Both the position numbers and the translations under genes were made by a program. This document shows, piece by piece, positions 48,181-61,000 of a DNA stretch of 64,000 nucleotides. Positions within the stretch are counted from its first letter, which is position 1. Each line of letters begins with the position of its first letter. The DNA lies in NCBI GenBank assembly GCA_036365145.1, contig JAEOAD010000199.1:50004-114003 (forward strand), given 5' to 3'. Under the pieces are notes generated by a model, which worked only from the letters and a program-made list of their open reading frames with translations, was not told where the DNA came from and did not search any database. The stretch is from Orientallactaga sibirica. Its lineage: Eukaryota; Chordata; Mammalia; Rodentia; Dipodidae.

Positions 48181-49300
48181 TTCATTTCTAAGGTAGTTTT
48201 TTTGAAAACAAACACATTCATTGCCTAAGACAGTACTATGTCAAATTGCTAGTTCTGTTCTCAGAATGAGTTGCTTTCTTACAAAGAGTCTTTAGTGCAG
48301 GAAGATCAAACTTTCCTAGTTTGTGTAATCTAACACGATGTAGAACTTAGTAGATTCACTTCATTTCTAACATAGCTTGTTTAGAAAACAAACACATTCA
48401 TTGCCGAAGCCTGTACTGTGGGATATAAGCTAGTTCTGTTCTCAGAATGAGTTGCTTTATTATGAAGATTCTTCAGTGCAGCAAGATGAAACTTTGATAG
48501 TTTGTGTAATCTAACGAGATGAACAACATGCTAGAATAGCTTCCTTTCTAACATAGTTTGTTTAGAAAACAAAAACCTTCATTGCCGAATACTATACTGT
48601 GTGAAATAAGCTATTTCAGTTATTGCAATGAGTTACTTTCTTAGGAAGAGTCTTAAGTGCAGCAAGATCAAATTTGCTAATTTGTGTACTCTAAGAAGAT
48701 GTGCAACTTAGTAGATTAGCTTCGTTTCTAAACTAGTTTGTTTTGAAAAAAACACCTTCTATCCGAAGACTGTGCTGTGTCATATAAGCTAGTTCTGTTC
48801 TCGGAATGAGTTGCATTCTTAAGAAGAGTCTTCGGTGCAGTAAGATCAAACTTTGCTTGTTTCTCTAATCTAATAGGATGAACAACTTGGTAGATTCGCT
48901 TCATTTCTACTGTAGTTTGTTTAGAAACCAAACACCTTCATTGGCGAACACTGTACTGTGTGAAATAAGCTAGTTCTGTTCTCAGAATGAGTTGCTTTAT
49001 AAGGAAGAGTCTTCAGTGCAGCAACATCAAACTTTCGTAGTTTCTGTAATCTAACAAGATGAACAACTTGGTAGATTAGCTTCATTTCTAACGTAGTTTG
49101 TTTAGAAAACAAACACCTCAAATTCCAAAGATTGTACTGTGTCAAATAAGCTAGTTCTGTTCTCGTAATGAGTTGATTTCTTATGAAGAGTTTTCAGTGC
49201 AGCAAGGTCAAACTTTGCTCGTTTGTGTAATCTCACAAGATTAACAACTTGGTAGATTAGTTTCATTTCTAATGTAGTTTGTTTAGAAAACAAACACCTT
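48181..49300 (+). repeat. Satellite segment homologous to 16741-17724
   Basis: Shares private variants with the A monomers upstream of the first B block: TTCATTGCCTAAGAC with the shortened dyad, GCCTGTACTGTGGGATATAAG, AAACTAGTTTGTTTTGAAAA, TTGCTTTATAAGGAAGAG and CACCTC followed by AATTCC. Offset is 31569 over 17352-17724. This is the left anchor of the second super-repeat copy. Confidence 0.8.
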
Positions 49301-51999
49301 CATTGCCAAAGATTGTACTGTGTGAAAGAAGCTAGTTCTGTTCTCGGAATGAGTTAATTTCTTACGAAGAGACTTCAGTGAAGCAAGTTCAAACTTTCCT
49401 AGTTAGTGTAATCTAACTAGATGTACAACTTAGTAGGTTCTTTTCATTTCTAAAGTAGTTTTTTTACAAAACAAATATCTTCATTGCGGAACACTGCTCT
49501 TGATGAAATAAGCTACTTCTGTTCTCGGAATGAGTTGCTTTCCTACAAAGAAGGTTGAGTGAAGCAAGTTCAAACTCTCGTAGTTTGTGTAATCTAACAA
49601 GATATACAACTTAGTAGATTCCCCTCATTTCTCAAGTAGTTTGTTTAGAAAACAAACGTCTTCCTTGCTGAACACTTGCTGTGTGAAATAAGCTAGTTTT
49701 GTTCTCCGAATCAATTGCTTTCCAACGAACAAGGTTGAGTGCAGCAAGTTCAAAGTTTCCTTGTTTGCGTAATCTGAAAAGATGTACAACTTAGTAGATT
49801 CAGCCCATTTCTAAAGTAGTTTGTTCAGAAAACAAACATCTTCATTGCCTAACACTGTATTGTGTGAAATAAGCTAGATCTCTGCTCGGAATGAGTTGCT
49901 TTTCTACCAAGAAGGTTCATTGTAGCAAGTTCAAACTTCCCTAGTTTGCATAATGTAACAAGATGTGCAACTTAGTAGATTTGCCTCATTTCTAACTAGT
50001 TTGTTTAGAAAACAAACATCTTCATTGCCGACCACTGTAGTGTTGAATTAAGCTAGTCCTGTTCTTGGAATGAGTTGCTATCCTACGAAGACGGTTGAGT
50101 GTAGCCATTTGAAACTTTCCTGGGTTGTGTACTATGACAAGATGTACAACTTAGTAGATTCTTTCCATTCCTAAAGTAGTTGTTTTTTTAGAAAATAAAC
50201 ATCTTCATTGCCGAACAGTATACTGTGTGAAATAAGCTTGTTCTACTCTCTGAATGAGTTGCTTTCCTAGGAAGACGATTGAGTGAAGCAAGTTGAAACT
50301 TTCCCGTTTTGTGTAATCTAACAAGATGTACAACTTAGTAGATTCGTTTCATTTCTAAAGTAGTTTGTTTAGAAAACAAACATCTTCATTGCCAAACACT
50401 GTACTGTGTGAAATAAGCTAATTCTGTTCTCGGAATGAGTAGCTTTCCTACCAAGCCGGTAGAGTGCAGCCAGTTGAAACTTTCCTGGTTTATGAAATCT
50501 AACAAGATGTAGAACTTAGTAGTTTCGTTTCATTTCTAAAGTAGTTTGTTTAGAAAACAAACATCTTCATTGCCGAACACAGTATTTTGTGAATTATGCT
50601 AGTTCTTCTCTTCGAATGAGTTGCTTTCCTACGAAGACGTTTGAGTGCAGAAAGTTGAAAATTTGCTGCTTTGTGAAATCTATCAAGATGTACAACTCAG
50701 TAGATTCTTTTCATTTCTAAAGTAGTTTGTTTAGAAAACAAACATCTTCATTGCCAAACACTGTACTGTGTGAAATAAGCTAGTTCTGTCCATGGAATGA
50801 CTTGCTTACCTACGAAGACGGTTTAGTGCAGCAAGTTGAAACTTTCCTGGTTGGTGCAATCTGACAAGATGTACAACTTAGTAGATTCGCCTCATTTCTA
50901 AAGTAGTTATTTGAAATTAAACATCTTTATTGCTAAACAGCATACTGTGTGAAATAACCCGGTTCTGTTTTTGGAATGAGTTGTTTCCTACAAACAAGGT
51001 TGAGTGCAGCAAGTTCAAACTTTCCTGGTTTGTGTAACCTAACAAGATGTAAAACTTAGTCAATTCCCCTCATTTCTAAAGTAGCTTGTTTAGAAAACAA
51101 ACACCTTGATTGCTGAACACTGTACTGTGTGAAATAAGCTAGTTCTGTTCTCGGAATCAGTTGCTTTCCTAGGAACAAGGTTGAGTGCAGCAAGTTCAAA
51201 CTTTCCTTGTTGGTGTAATCTAAAAAGTTGTACAACTTAGTAGATTCACCTCATTTCTAAAGCAGTTTGTTCAGAAAACAAACATCTCCATTTCCGAACT
51301 CTGTATTGTGTGAAATAAGCTAGATCTGTTCTCGGAATGAGTTGCTTTCCTAACAAGAAGGTTCAGTGTAGCAAGTTCAAACTCTCCTAGTTTGCGTAAT
51401 GTAACAAGATGTACAACTTAGTAGATTCGCCTCATTAATAACTAGTCTGTTTAGAAAACAAACATCTTCATTGCCGACCACTGTGTTGTTGAAATAAGCA
51501 GGTTCTGTTCTCAGAATGAGTTGCTATTCTACGAAGACGGTTGAGTGCAGCAGTTTGAATCTTTCCGGGGTTGTGTACTATGAGAAGATGTACAACTTAG
51601 TAGATTCTTTTCATTCCTAAAGTAGTTTGTTTAGGAAATGAACATATCCATTGCCAAACACTATACTGTGTGAAATAAGCTTGTTCTGCTCTCTGAATGA
51701 GTTGCTTTCCTAGGAAGATGGCTGAGTGAAGCAAGTTGAAACTTTTCCGGTTTGTGAAATCTAACAAGATGTACAACTTAGTAGATTCTTTTCATGCCTA
51801 AAGTAGGTTGTTTAGAAAACAAACATCTTCATTGCCGAACACTGTAATGTGTGAAATAAGCTAATTCTGTTCTCGGAATGACTTGCTTTCCTACCAAGCC
51901 GATTGATTGCAGCAAGTTGAAACTCCTGGTTTGTGTAATCTATCAAGATGTACATCCTAGTAGATTCGTGTCATTTCTAAAGTAGTTTGTTTAGAAAAC

Positions 52000-52320
52000 A
52001 ACCATCTTCATTGCCAAACACAGTATTGTGTGAAATATGCTAGTTCTGCTCTTCAAATGAGTTGCTTTCCTATGAAGACGCTTGAATGCAGAAAGTTGAA
52101 ACTTTCCTGGTTTGTGAAATCTAACAAGATGTAGAACTTAGTAGTTTCGTTTCATTTCTAAAGTAGTTTGTTTAGAAAACAAACATCTTCATTGCTGAAC
52201 ACAGTATTGTGTGAAATATGCTAGTTCTGCTCTTCGAATGAGTTGCTTTCCTATGAAGACGCTTGAATGCAGAAAGTTGAAACTTTCCTGGTTTGTGAAA
52301 TCTAACAAGACGTACAACTT
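52000..52320 (+). repeat. Adjacent near-identical monomer pair
   Basis: Two neighbouring monomers share GACGCTTGAATGCAGAAAG and TGGTTTGTGAAATCTAAC at 52081 and 52262, exactly 181 apart, along with their flanks. Neighbouring monomers elsewhere usually differ more than this, so it is a recent single-unit duplication. Confidence 0.7.
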
Positions 52321-54939
52321 AGATTCTTTTCATTTCTAAAGTAGTTTGTTTAGAAAACAAACATCTTCATTGCCGAACACTGTGTGGTGTGATATAAGCT
52401 AGTTATGTTCTTGCAATGAGTTGCTTTCCTAAGAAGACGTTTGAGTGCAGCAAGTTGAAACTTTCCTGGTTTGTGAAATCGAAAAATATGTACAACTTAG
52501 TAGATTTGCTTCTTTCTAAAGTAGTTTGTTTAGAATACGAACATCTTCATTGCTGAACACTGTACTTTATGAAATAAGCTAGTTCTGTTCTCGGAATGAC
52601 TTGCTTTCCTACGAAGACGGTATAGTGCAGCAAGTTGAAACTTTCCTGGTTTGTGTAATCTGACAAGATGTACAACTTAGCAAATTCTTGTCATTTCTGA
52701 AATAGTTTGTTTAGAAAAAAAACATATTCAATGCCAAACACTGTCCTGTCTGAAATAAGCTTTTTTTTGTTCTCAGAATGAGTTGCTTTCCTACAAAAAC
52801 GGTTGAGTGCAGCAAGGTTAAACTTTCCTGGGTTGTGTAATCTGACAAGATGTACAACTTAGTAGATTCTTTTCATTTCTAAAGTAGTTTGTTTAGAAAA
52901 CAAACATCTTCATTGCCAAAAACTATACTGTATGAAATAAGCATGTTCTGCTCTCTGAATGAGTTGCTCTCCTAGGAAAATGGTTGAGTGCAGCAAGTTG
53001 AAAAATCCTGGTCTGTGTAATCTAAAAAGTTGTACAACTTAGTAGATACATTTCGTTTCTAAAGTAGTTTGTTTAGAAAACAAACATCTTCTTGCCGAAC
53101 ACTGTACTGGGTGAAATAAGGTAGTTCTGTTCTTGGAATCAGTTGCTTTCCTACAAAGACGGTTTAGTGCAGCAAATTGAAACTTTCCTTGTTTGTGTAA
53201 TCTGACAAGATGAACCAGTTAGTAGATTCTTTTGATTTCTGAAGTAGTTTGTTCAGAAAACAAACATCTTCATTGTGGAACACTGTACTGTGTGAAATAA
53301 GCTTGTTCTGCTCTCCAAATGAGTTGCTTTCCTAGGAATACGGTTGAGTGCAGCAAGTTGAAAATTTCCTGGTTTGTGTAATCTAACAAGATGTACAACT
53401 TAGTAGATTCGCTTCATTTCTAAACTAGTTTGTTCAGAAAACAAACATCTTCATTACTGAACACTGTACTGTGTGAAATAAGCTAGTTCCGTTCTCGGAA
53501 TGACTTGCTTTCCTAAAAACAAGGTTAAGTGCAGCAACTTCAAACTTTCCTTTTTTGTGTAATCTCACAAGATGTAAAACTTAGTAGATTCTTTTCATTT
53601 CTAAAGTAGTTTGTTTAGAAAACAAATATCTTCATTGCCGAACACTGTAGTGGGTGAAATAAGCTAGTTCTGTTCTCGGAATGAGTTGCTTTCCTACTAA
53701 GAAGGTTTAGTGCAGCAAATTCAAACTTTCCTTGTTTGTGTAATCTAACAAGATGTACAACATAATAGATTTACCTCATTTCTAAAGTAGTTTGGTTAGA
53801 AAACAAACATCTTCATTGCTGAACACTGTACTGTGTGAAATAAGCCAGATCTCGAAATGAGTTGCTTTCCTACGAAAAGGATGAGTGCAGCAATTGAAAC
53901 TTTCCTAGTCTGTGTAATTTAACAAGATGTACAACTTAGCAGATTCGCCTCATTTCTAAAGTAGTTTTTTTAGAAAATGAATATCTTCATTGCCGACAAC
54001 TGTACTGTGTGAAGTAAGCTAGTTCTCTTGTAGGAATGAGGTGCATTCCTATGAAGAAGGTAGAAGGAACTAGGTTCAAACTTTCCTAGTTTGTGCAATC
54101 TAACAAGAAGTACAACTTAGTAGATTCCTTCCATTTCTAAAGTAGTTTCTTTATAAAACAAACATCTTCATTGCCGAAAACTGTACTGTGTGAAATAAGC
54201 TAGTTCTATTCTCAGAATGAGTTGCTTTCCTACGATCAAGATTGAGTGCAGCAAGTTCAAACTTTCCTGGTTTGTGTAACCTAAAAAGATGTACAACTTA
54301 GCGGATTCATTTCATTTCTAAAGTAGTTTGTTTAGAAAACAAACATCTTCATTGCCGAATGCAGTATTGTGTGAAATAGGCTAGTTATGCTCTTCGAATG
54401 AGTGGGTTTCCTATGAAAACGGTTTAGTACAGCAAGTTGAAACTTTCCTGATTTGTGTAATCTGAAAAGATGTACAACTTAGTAGATTAGCTTCATTTCT
54501 AAAGTAGTTTGTTTAGAAAACAAACATCTTCATTGCCGAACACTGTACAGTGTGAAATAAGCTAATTCTGTTCTCGGAATGAGTTGCTTTCCTACCAAGA
54601 CGGTTGAGTGCAGCAAGTTCAAACTTTCCTTGTTTGTGTAATCTAACAAAAGGTACAACTTAGTAGATTCATCTCATTTCTAAAGTAGTTTCTTTTAGAA
54701 AACAAAACATCTTCATTGCCGAACACTGTCCTGTGTGAGATAAGCTAGTTCTGTTCTCTGAATGAGTTGCTTTCCTACGATCAAGGTTAAGTGCAGCAAG
54801 TTCAAACTTTCCTTGTTTGTGTAATCTATCAAGATGCACAACTTAGTAGATTCGCTTCATTTCTAAAGTAGTTTGTTTAGAAAACAAACATCTTCATTGC
54901 TGAACACTGTACTCTGTGAAATAAGCTAGTTCTGTTCTC

Positions 54940-55050
54940 AGAATGAGTTGCTTTTCTATGACGAAGTTTGTTCTCAGAATGAGTTGCTTTTCTATTGAAG
55001 TTTGAGGCAGCAGCAAGTTTCTTTTCTAGTTTGTGTAATCTAACAAGATG
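54940..55050 (+). repeat. Rearranged monomer fragment
   Basis: TTCTCAGAATGAGTTGCTTT occurs twice about 44 bases apart, followed by a scrambled TTGAAGTTTGAGGCAGCAGC. The matching place in the first B block (near 23.65-23.70 kb) has a single normal copy. It adds about 34 bases to this copy and shifts the offset between blocks from 31288 to 31322. Confidence 0.7.
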
Positions 55051-58000
55051 TACAACTTTTCAGATTCACTTCATTTCTAAAGTAGTTTGTTTAGAAAACA
55101 AACATCTTCATTGCCGAACACTATATTTTCGGAAATAAGGGAGATCTATTCTCGGAATGAGTTGCTCTCCTACGAAGAAGGTTGAGTGCAGCAAGTTCAA
55201 ACTTTACTCGTTTGTGTAATCTAACAAGATTTACAACTTAGCAGATTCTCCTCATTTCTAAAGTAGTTTGTATAAAAAATACATCTTCATTGTTGAAAAC
55301 TGTATTGTGTGAAAGAAGGTAGAAGTGTTCTCAGAATGAGTTGCTTTCCTACCAACAAGGTTTAGCGCAGCAAGTTCAAACTTTCATTTTTTTTGTAATC
55401 TCAAAAGGTATACAACTTAGTAGATTAGCCTCATTTCTAAAGTAGTTTGTATAGAAAACAAACATCTTCATTGCTGAACACTGTACTGTGTGAAATAAGG
55501 TAGACATGTTCTCAGAATGAGTTGCTTTCCAACGACAAGGTTGAGCGCAGCAAGTTCAAACTTTTCTTGTCTGTGTAATGTAACAAGTTCTACAACTTAT
55601 TATATTCGCTTCATTTCTAAAGTAGTTTGTTTACAAAAGAAACATCTTCATTGATTAACACTGTACTGTGTGAAAGGAGCTAGTTCCATTCTTGGAATGT
55701 TTTTTTTCCTACCAACAAGGTTGAATGCAGCAAGTTCAAGGTTTCCGAGTTTATGTAATCTAACAGGATGTACAACTTAGTAGATTTACCTCATTTCTAG
55801 AGTAGTTTTTTTTAGAAAACAATCATCTTCATTGCCAAACACTGTACTGTGTGAAATAAGGTAGATCTGTCCTCGGAATGAGTTGCTTACCTATGAACAA
55901 GGTTGAGTGCACCAAGTTCAAACTTTTCTTGTCTGTGTAATCTAACAAGATGTACAACTTAGTAGTTGCCCTCATTTCTAAAGTAGTTTGTTTAGAAAAC
56001 AAACGTCTTCATTGCCGAACACTGTACTGTGTGAAAGGAGCTAGTTCCGTTACCGGAATGATTTATTTCATATGAACATTGTTGAGTGCAGCAAGTTCAA
56101 AGTTTCCTAGTTTGTGTAATCTAACAAGTTGTACAACTTAGTAGTTTCGCTTCATTTCTAAAGTAGTTTGTTTAGAAAAGAAACATCTTTATTGCCCAAC
56201 ACTGTACTGTATGAAATAAGCTAGTTCTGTTCTCTGAATGAGTTGCTTTCTTACGAACAAGGTTGAGTGCAGCAAGGTCAAGCTTTCATAGTTTATGTAA
56301 TCTAACAATATGTACAACTTAGTAGATTAGCCTCATTTCTAAAGTAGTTTGTATAGAAAACAAACATCTTAATTGCCGAACAGTGTACTGTGTGAAATAA
56401 GCTAGGTGTGTTTTGGAATGAGTTGCTTTCCTACGAGCATGGTTGAGTGCAGCATGTTCAAACTTTCTTGGTTTGTGTAATCTAAGAAGATGTACAATTT
56501 AGTAGATTCGAATCATTTCTTAAGTAGTTTGTATAGGAAACAAACATCTTCATTGCCAAACACTGTATTGTTTGAAATAAGCTAGATCTGTTCTCGGAAT
56601 GAATTGCTCTCTGACGAAGAAGGTTGAGTGCAGCAAGTTCAAACTTGCCTAGATTGTGTGATCTAACAAGATGTACAACTTAGTAGATTCGACTCATTTC
56701 TAAATTAGTTTGTTTAGGAAACAAACATCTTCATTGTCAGACTCTGTACTGTGTGAAATAAGGTAGAGCTGTTCTCAGAATGAGTTGCTTTCCTACTAAC
56801 AAGGTTGAGTGCAGCAAGTTCAAGCTTATCTTGTCTGTGTAATCTAAGAAGATGTACAACTTAGTAGGTTCGCTTCATTTCTAAACTAGTTTGTTTAGAA
56901 AACAAACATCTTCATTGCCTAACACTATATTGTGTGAAATAAGCTAGATCTCTTCTCGGAATGAGTTGCTTTCCTACAAAAAAGTTGACTGCAGCAAGTT
57001 CCAACTTTTCTTGTCTGTGTAATGTAACAAGATATACAACTTAGTAGATTCCCCTCATTTTGAAAGTAGTTTTTTACAAAACAAACATCTTCATTGCCGA
57101 ACACAGTACTGTGTGAAATAAGTTAGTTCTGTTCTCGGAATCAGTTGCTTTCCTGAGAACAAGGTTGAGTGCAGCAAGTTCAAACTTTACTTGTTTCTGT
57201 AATCTTAAAAGATGTACAACTTAGTAGATTTGCCTCATTTCTAAAGTAGTTTGTTTAGAAAATAAACATCCTCATTGCCGTGCACTGTACTGTGTGAAAT
57301 AAGCTAGATCTCTATATGAGTTGCTTTCCTACAAAGAAGGATGAGTGCAGCAAGTTCAAACTTTCCTAATTTGTGTTCTTTACCAAGATGTACAACTTAG
57401 TAGATTTGCCTCATTTCTAAAGTAGTTTGTTTAGAAAACAAACATCTTCATTGCAGAAAATTGTACTGTATGAAATAAGCTAGTTCTCTTCTAGGAATGA
57501 GTTGCTTTCCTACGAAGAAGGTTGAATGCACCAAGTTCAAACTTTCCTAGTTTGTGTAATCTAACAAGGTGTACAACTTAGTAGATTCCCTTCACTTCTA
57601 CGGTAGTTTGTTCAGAAAACTGTACTGTGTGAACTAAGCTAGTTCTCTTCTCCGAATGAGAAGCTTTTCTACGAAGAAGATTAAGTTCAGCAAGTTCAAA
57701 CTTTCCTTCTTTGTGCAATCTAACAAGATGTACAACTTAGTAGATCCCTTTCCTTTCTAAAGTAGTTTGTTTAGAAAACAAATATCTTCGTTGCCGAACA
57801 CTGTACTGGGTGAAAAAAACTAATTCTGTTCTCGGAATCAATTGCTTTCCTACTAAGAAGGTTGAGTGCAGCAAGTTCAAACTTTCCTTGTTTTTGTAAT
57901 CTGACAAGATGTACAACTTAGTAAGTTCACCTAATTTCTAAAGTAGTTTGTTTAGAAAACAAACATCTTCATTGCCGAACACTGTATTGTGTGAAATAAG

Positions 58001-61000
58001 CTAGATCTGTTCTCGGAATGAGTTGCTTTCCTACGATGAAGGTTCAGTGTAGCAAGTTCAAACTTTCCTAGTTTGGGTAATGTAACAAGATGTACAACTT
58101 AGTAGATTCGCCTCATTTCTAAAGTAGTTTGTTTAGAAAACAAACATCTTCATTGCTGATCATTGTACTGTGTGAAATAAGCTAGTTCTCTTCTCAGAAT
58201 GAGTTCGTTTCCTACGAAGACGGTTGAGTGCAGCAAGTTGAAACTTTATTGGGTTGTGTAATCTGAGAAGATATACAATTTAGTAGATTCTTTTCATTCA
58301 GAAAGTAGTTTGTTTATAAAATAAACATCTTCATTGCCTAACACTGTACTGTGTGAAATAAGCTTGTTCTGCTCTCCGAATGAGTTGCTTTCCTAGAATG
58401 ACGGTTGAGTGCAGCAAGTTGAAACTTTCCTTGTTTGTGTAAACTAACAAGATGGACAACGTAGTATATTCGTTTCATTTCTAAAATAGTTTTTTTTAGA
58501 AAATAAACATCTTCAATGCCCAACAAAGTTTTGTGTGAAATATGCAAGTTCTGCTATTCCAATGAGTTCCTTTCCTACAAAGACGCTTGAGTGTAGCAAG
58601 GTGAAACTTTCTTGGTTTGTGAAATCTAACAAGATGTACAACTTAGTAGATTCTTGTCATTTCTAAAGTAGTTTGTTTAGAAAACAAACATCTTCTTGCC
58701 AAACACTGTAGTGTGTCAAAAAAGCTATTTCTGTTCTCAGAATGAATTGCTTTCCTACGAAGATGGTTTAGTGCAGTAAGTTGAAGCTTTCCTGGTTTCT
58801 GTAATCTGACAAAATGTACAACTTAGTAGATTCTTTTTATTTCTAAAGTAGTTTGTTTAGAAAACAAACATCTTCATTGCCCAACACTGTACTGTGTGAA
58901 ATAAGCTAGTTCAGTTCTCGGAATGAGTTGCTTTCCAAGCAGACGGTTGAGTGCAGCAAGTTGAAACTTACCTGGGTTGTGTACTCTAACAAGATGTACA
59001 GTTTAGTAGATTTGTTTCATTTCTAAAGTAGTTTCTTTAGAAAACAAACATCTTCATTGCCGAACACTGTAGATTCTTTTCATTTCTGAAGTAGTTTGGT
59101 TAGAAAACAAACATATTCAATGCCAAACACTGTACTGTGTGAAATAAGCTAGATCTGTTCTCGGAATGAGTTCCTTTCCTACGAACAAGGTTGAGTGCAC
59201 CAAGTTCAAATTTTCTTGTCTGTGTAATCTAACAAAATGTACAATTTAGTAAATTCCCCTCATTTCTAAAGTAGTTTGTTTAGAAAACAAACATCTTCAT
59301 TGCAAAACACTGTACTGGGTGAAATAAGCTAGTTCTGTTCTCGGATTCAGTTGCTTTCCTACGAACAAGGTTGAGTGCAGCAAGTTCAAACTTTCCTTGT
59401 CTGTGTAATCTAACAAGATATACAACTTAGTATATTTGCCTCATTTCTAAAGTAGTTTGTTTAGAAAAAAAATGTTTAATGCCAATCACTGTACTGTGTG
59501 AAATAAGCTAGTTGTGTTATTGGAATGAGTTGCTTTCCTACAAAGACCGTTGAGTGCAACAAGTTGAAACTTTCCTGGCTTGTGTAATCTGACAAGATGT
59601 ACAACTTAGGAGATTCTTTTCATTTCTAAAGTAGTTTGTTTAGAAAACAAACATCTTCATTGACGAACGCTATACTGTGTCAAATAAGCATGTTCTGCTC
59701 TCCGAATGAGTTGCTGTCCTAGGAAGACGGTTGAGTGCAGCAAGTTGAAACTACCCTGGTTTGTGTAACCTAACAAGATATACAATTTAGTACATTCGTT
59801 TCATTTGTAAAGTACTTTGTTTAGAAAACAAACATCTTCATTGCCGAACACTGTACTGTGTGAAAAAAGTTAGTTCTGTTATCACAATGAGTTGCTTTCC
59901 TAAGAAGAAGGTGAGTGCACCAAGTTCAAACTTTCCTAGTTTGCGTAATCTAACAAGACGTACAACTTAGTAGATTCACGTCATTACTAAAGTAGTGTTT
60001 TTAAAAAACCAACATCTTCATTGCTGAAAACTGTACTGTGTGAAATAAGCTAGTCCTGTTCCCGGAATGAGTTGCTTTCCTACGAAGAAGGTTGAGTGCA
60101 TGAAGTTCAAACTTTCCTAGTTTGTGTAATCTAACAAGACGTACAACTTAGTAGATTCACTTCATTTCTAAAGTAGTTTGTTTAGAAAACAAACATCTTC
60201 ATTGCTGAACACTGTATTGTGTTAAATAAGCTAGATCTCTTCTCAGAATGAGTTGCTCTCCTACTAAGAATGTTGAGTGTAGCAAGATCAAACTTTCCTA
60301 GTTTGTGTAATCTGTCAAGATATATAACTTAATAGATTCGCCTCATTTCTAAAGTAGTTTGTTTAGAAAACAAATATCTTCATTGTGGAACACTCTACTG
60401 TGTGAAATAACCTAGGTCTGTTTTGGAATGAGTTGCTTTCCTACGATCAAGGTTGAGTGCAGCAAGGACAACCTTTCTTGGTTTGTGTAATCTAATAAGT
60501 TGTACAAACTAGTAGATTCCCTTCATTTCTAAAATAGTTTGTTTAGAAAACCAACATCTTCATTGCTGAACACTGTACTGTGTGAAATAAGCTAGTTCTG
60601 TTCTCTGAATGAGTTGCTTTCTTATGAACAAGGTTGAGTGCAGCAAGTTCAAGCTTTCTTAGTTTTTGTCATCTAACAAGATGTACAACTGAGTAGATTC
60701 ATTTCATTTCTCAAGTAGTTTGTTTAGAAAACAAATACTTCATTGCTGAAGACTGTACTGTGTGAAATATGCTAGTTCTGCTCTTCGAATGAGTTGCTTT
60801 CCTATGAAGACTGTTGAGTGCAGCAAGTTGAAACTTTCCTGGTTTGTGAATTCTAACAAGATGTACAACTTAGTAGATTCACTTCATTTCTAAAGTAGTT
60901 TGTTTAGAAAACAAACATCTTCATTGCCCAAGACTGTACTTTGTGAAATAAGCTAGTTCTGTTTTCTGAATGACTTACTTTCTTACAAAAAATGTTGAGT

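Larger units (their letters stand above)
32240..49425 (+). repeat. 181-bp satellite array, class A (third domain)
   Basis: About 95 class A monomers in the same orientation. It contains two clear segmental duplications (33210-34745 with 40817-42352; 42521-44295 with 44871-46641) and a run of irregular short monomers at 36402-37525. Some monomers are A/B hybrids, with GATTCTCCACATTTCTAAAG and ACATC followed by class A GAGTCTTCAGTG (for example 33300, 33665, 35120 and 41280). Confidence 0.93.
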
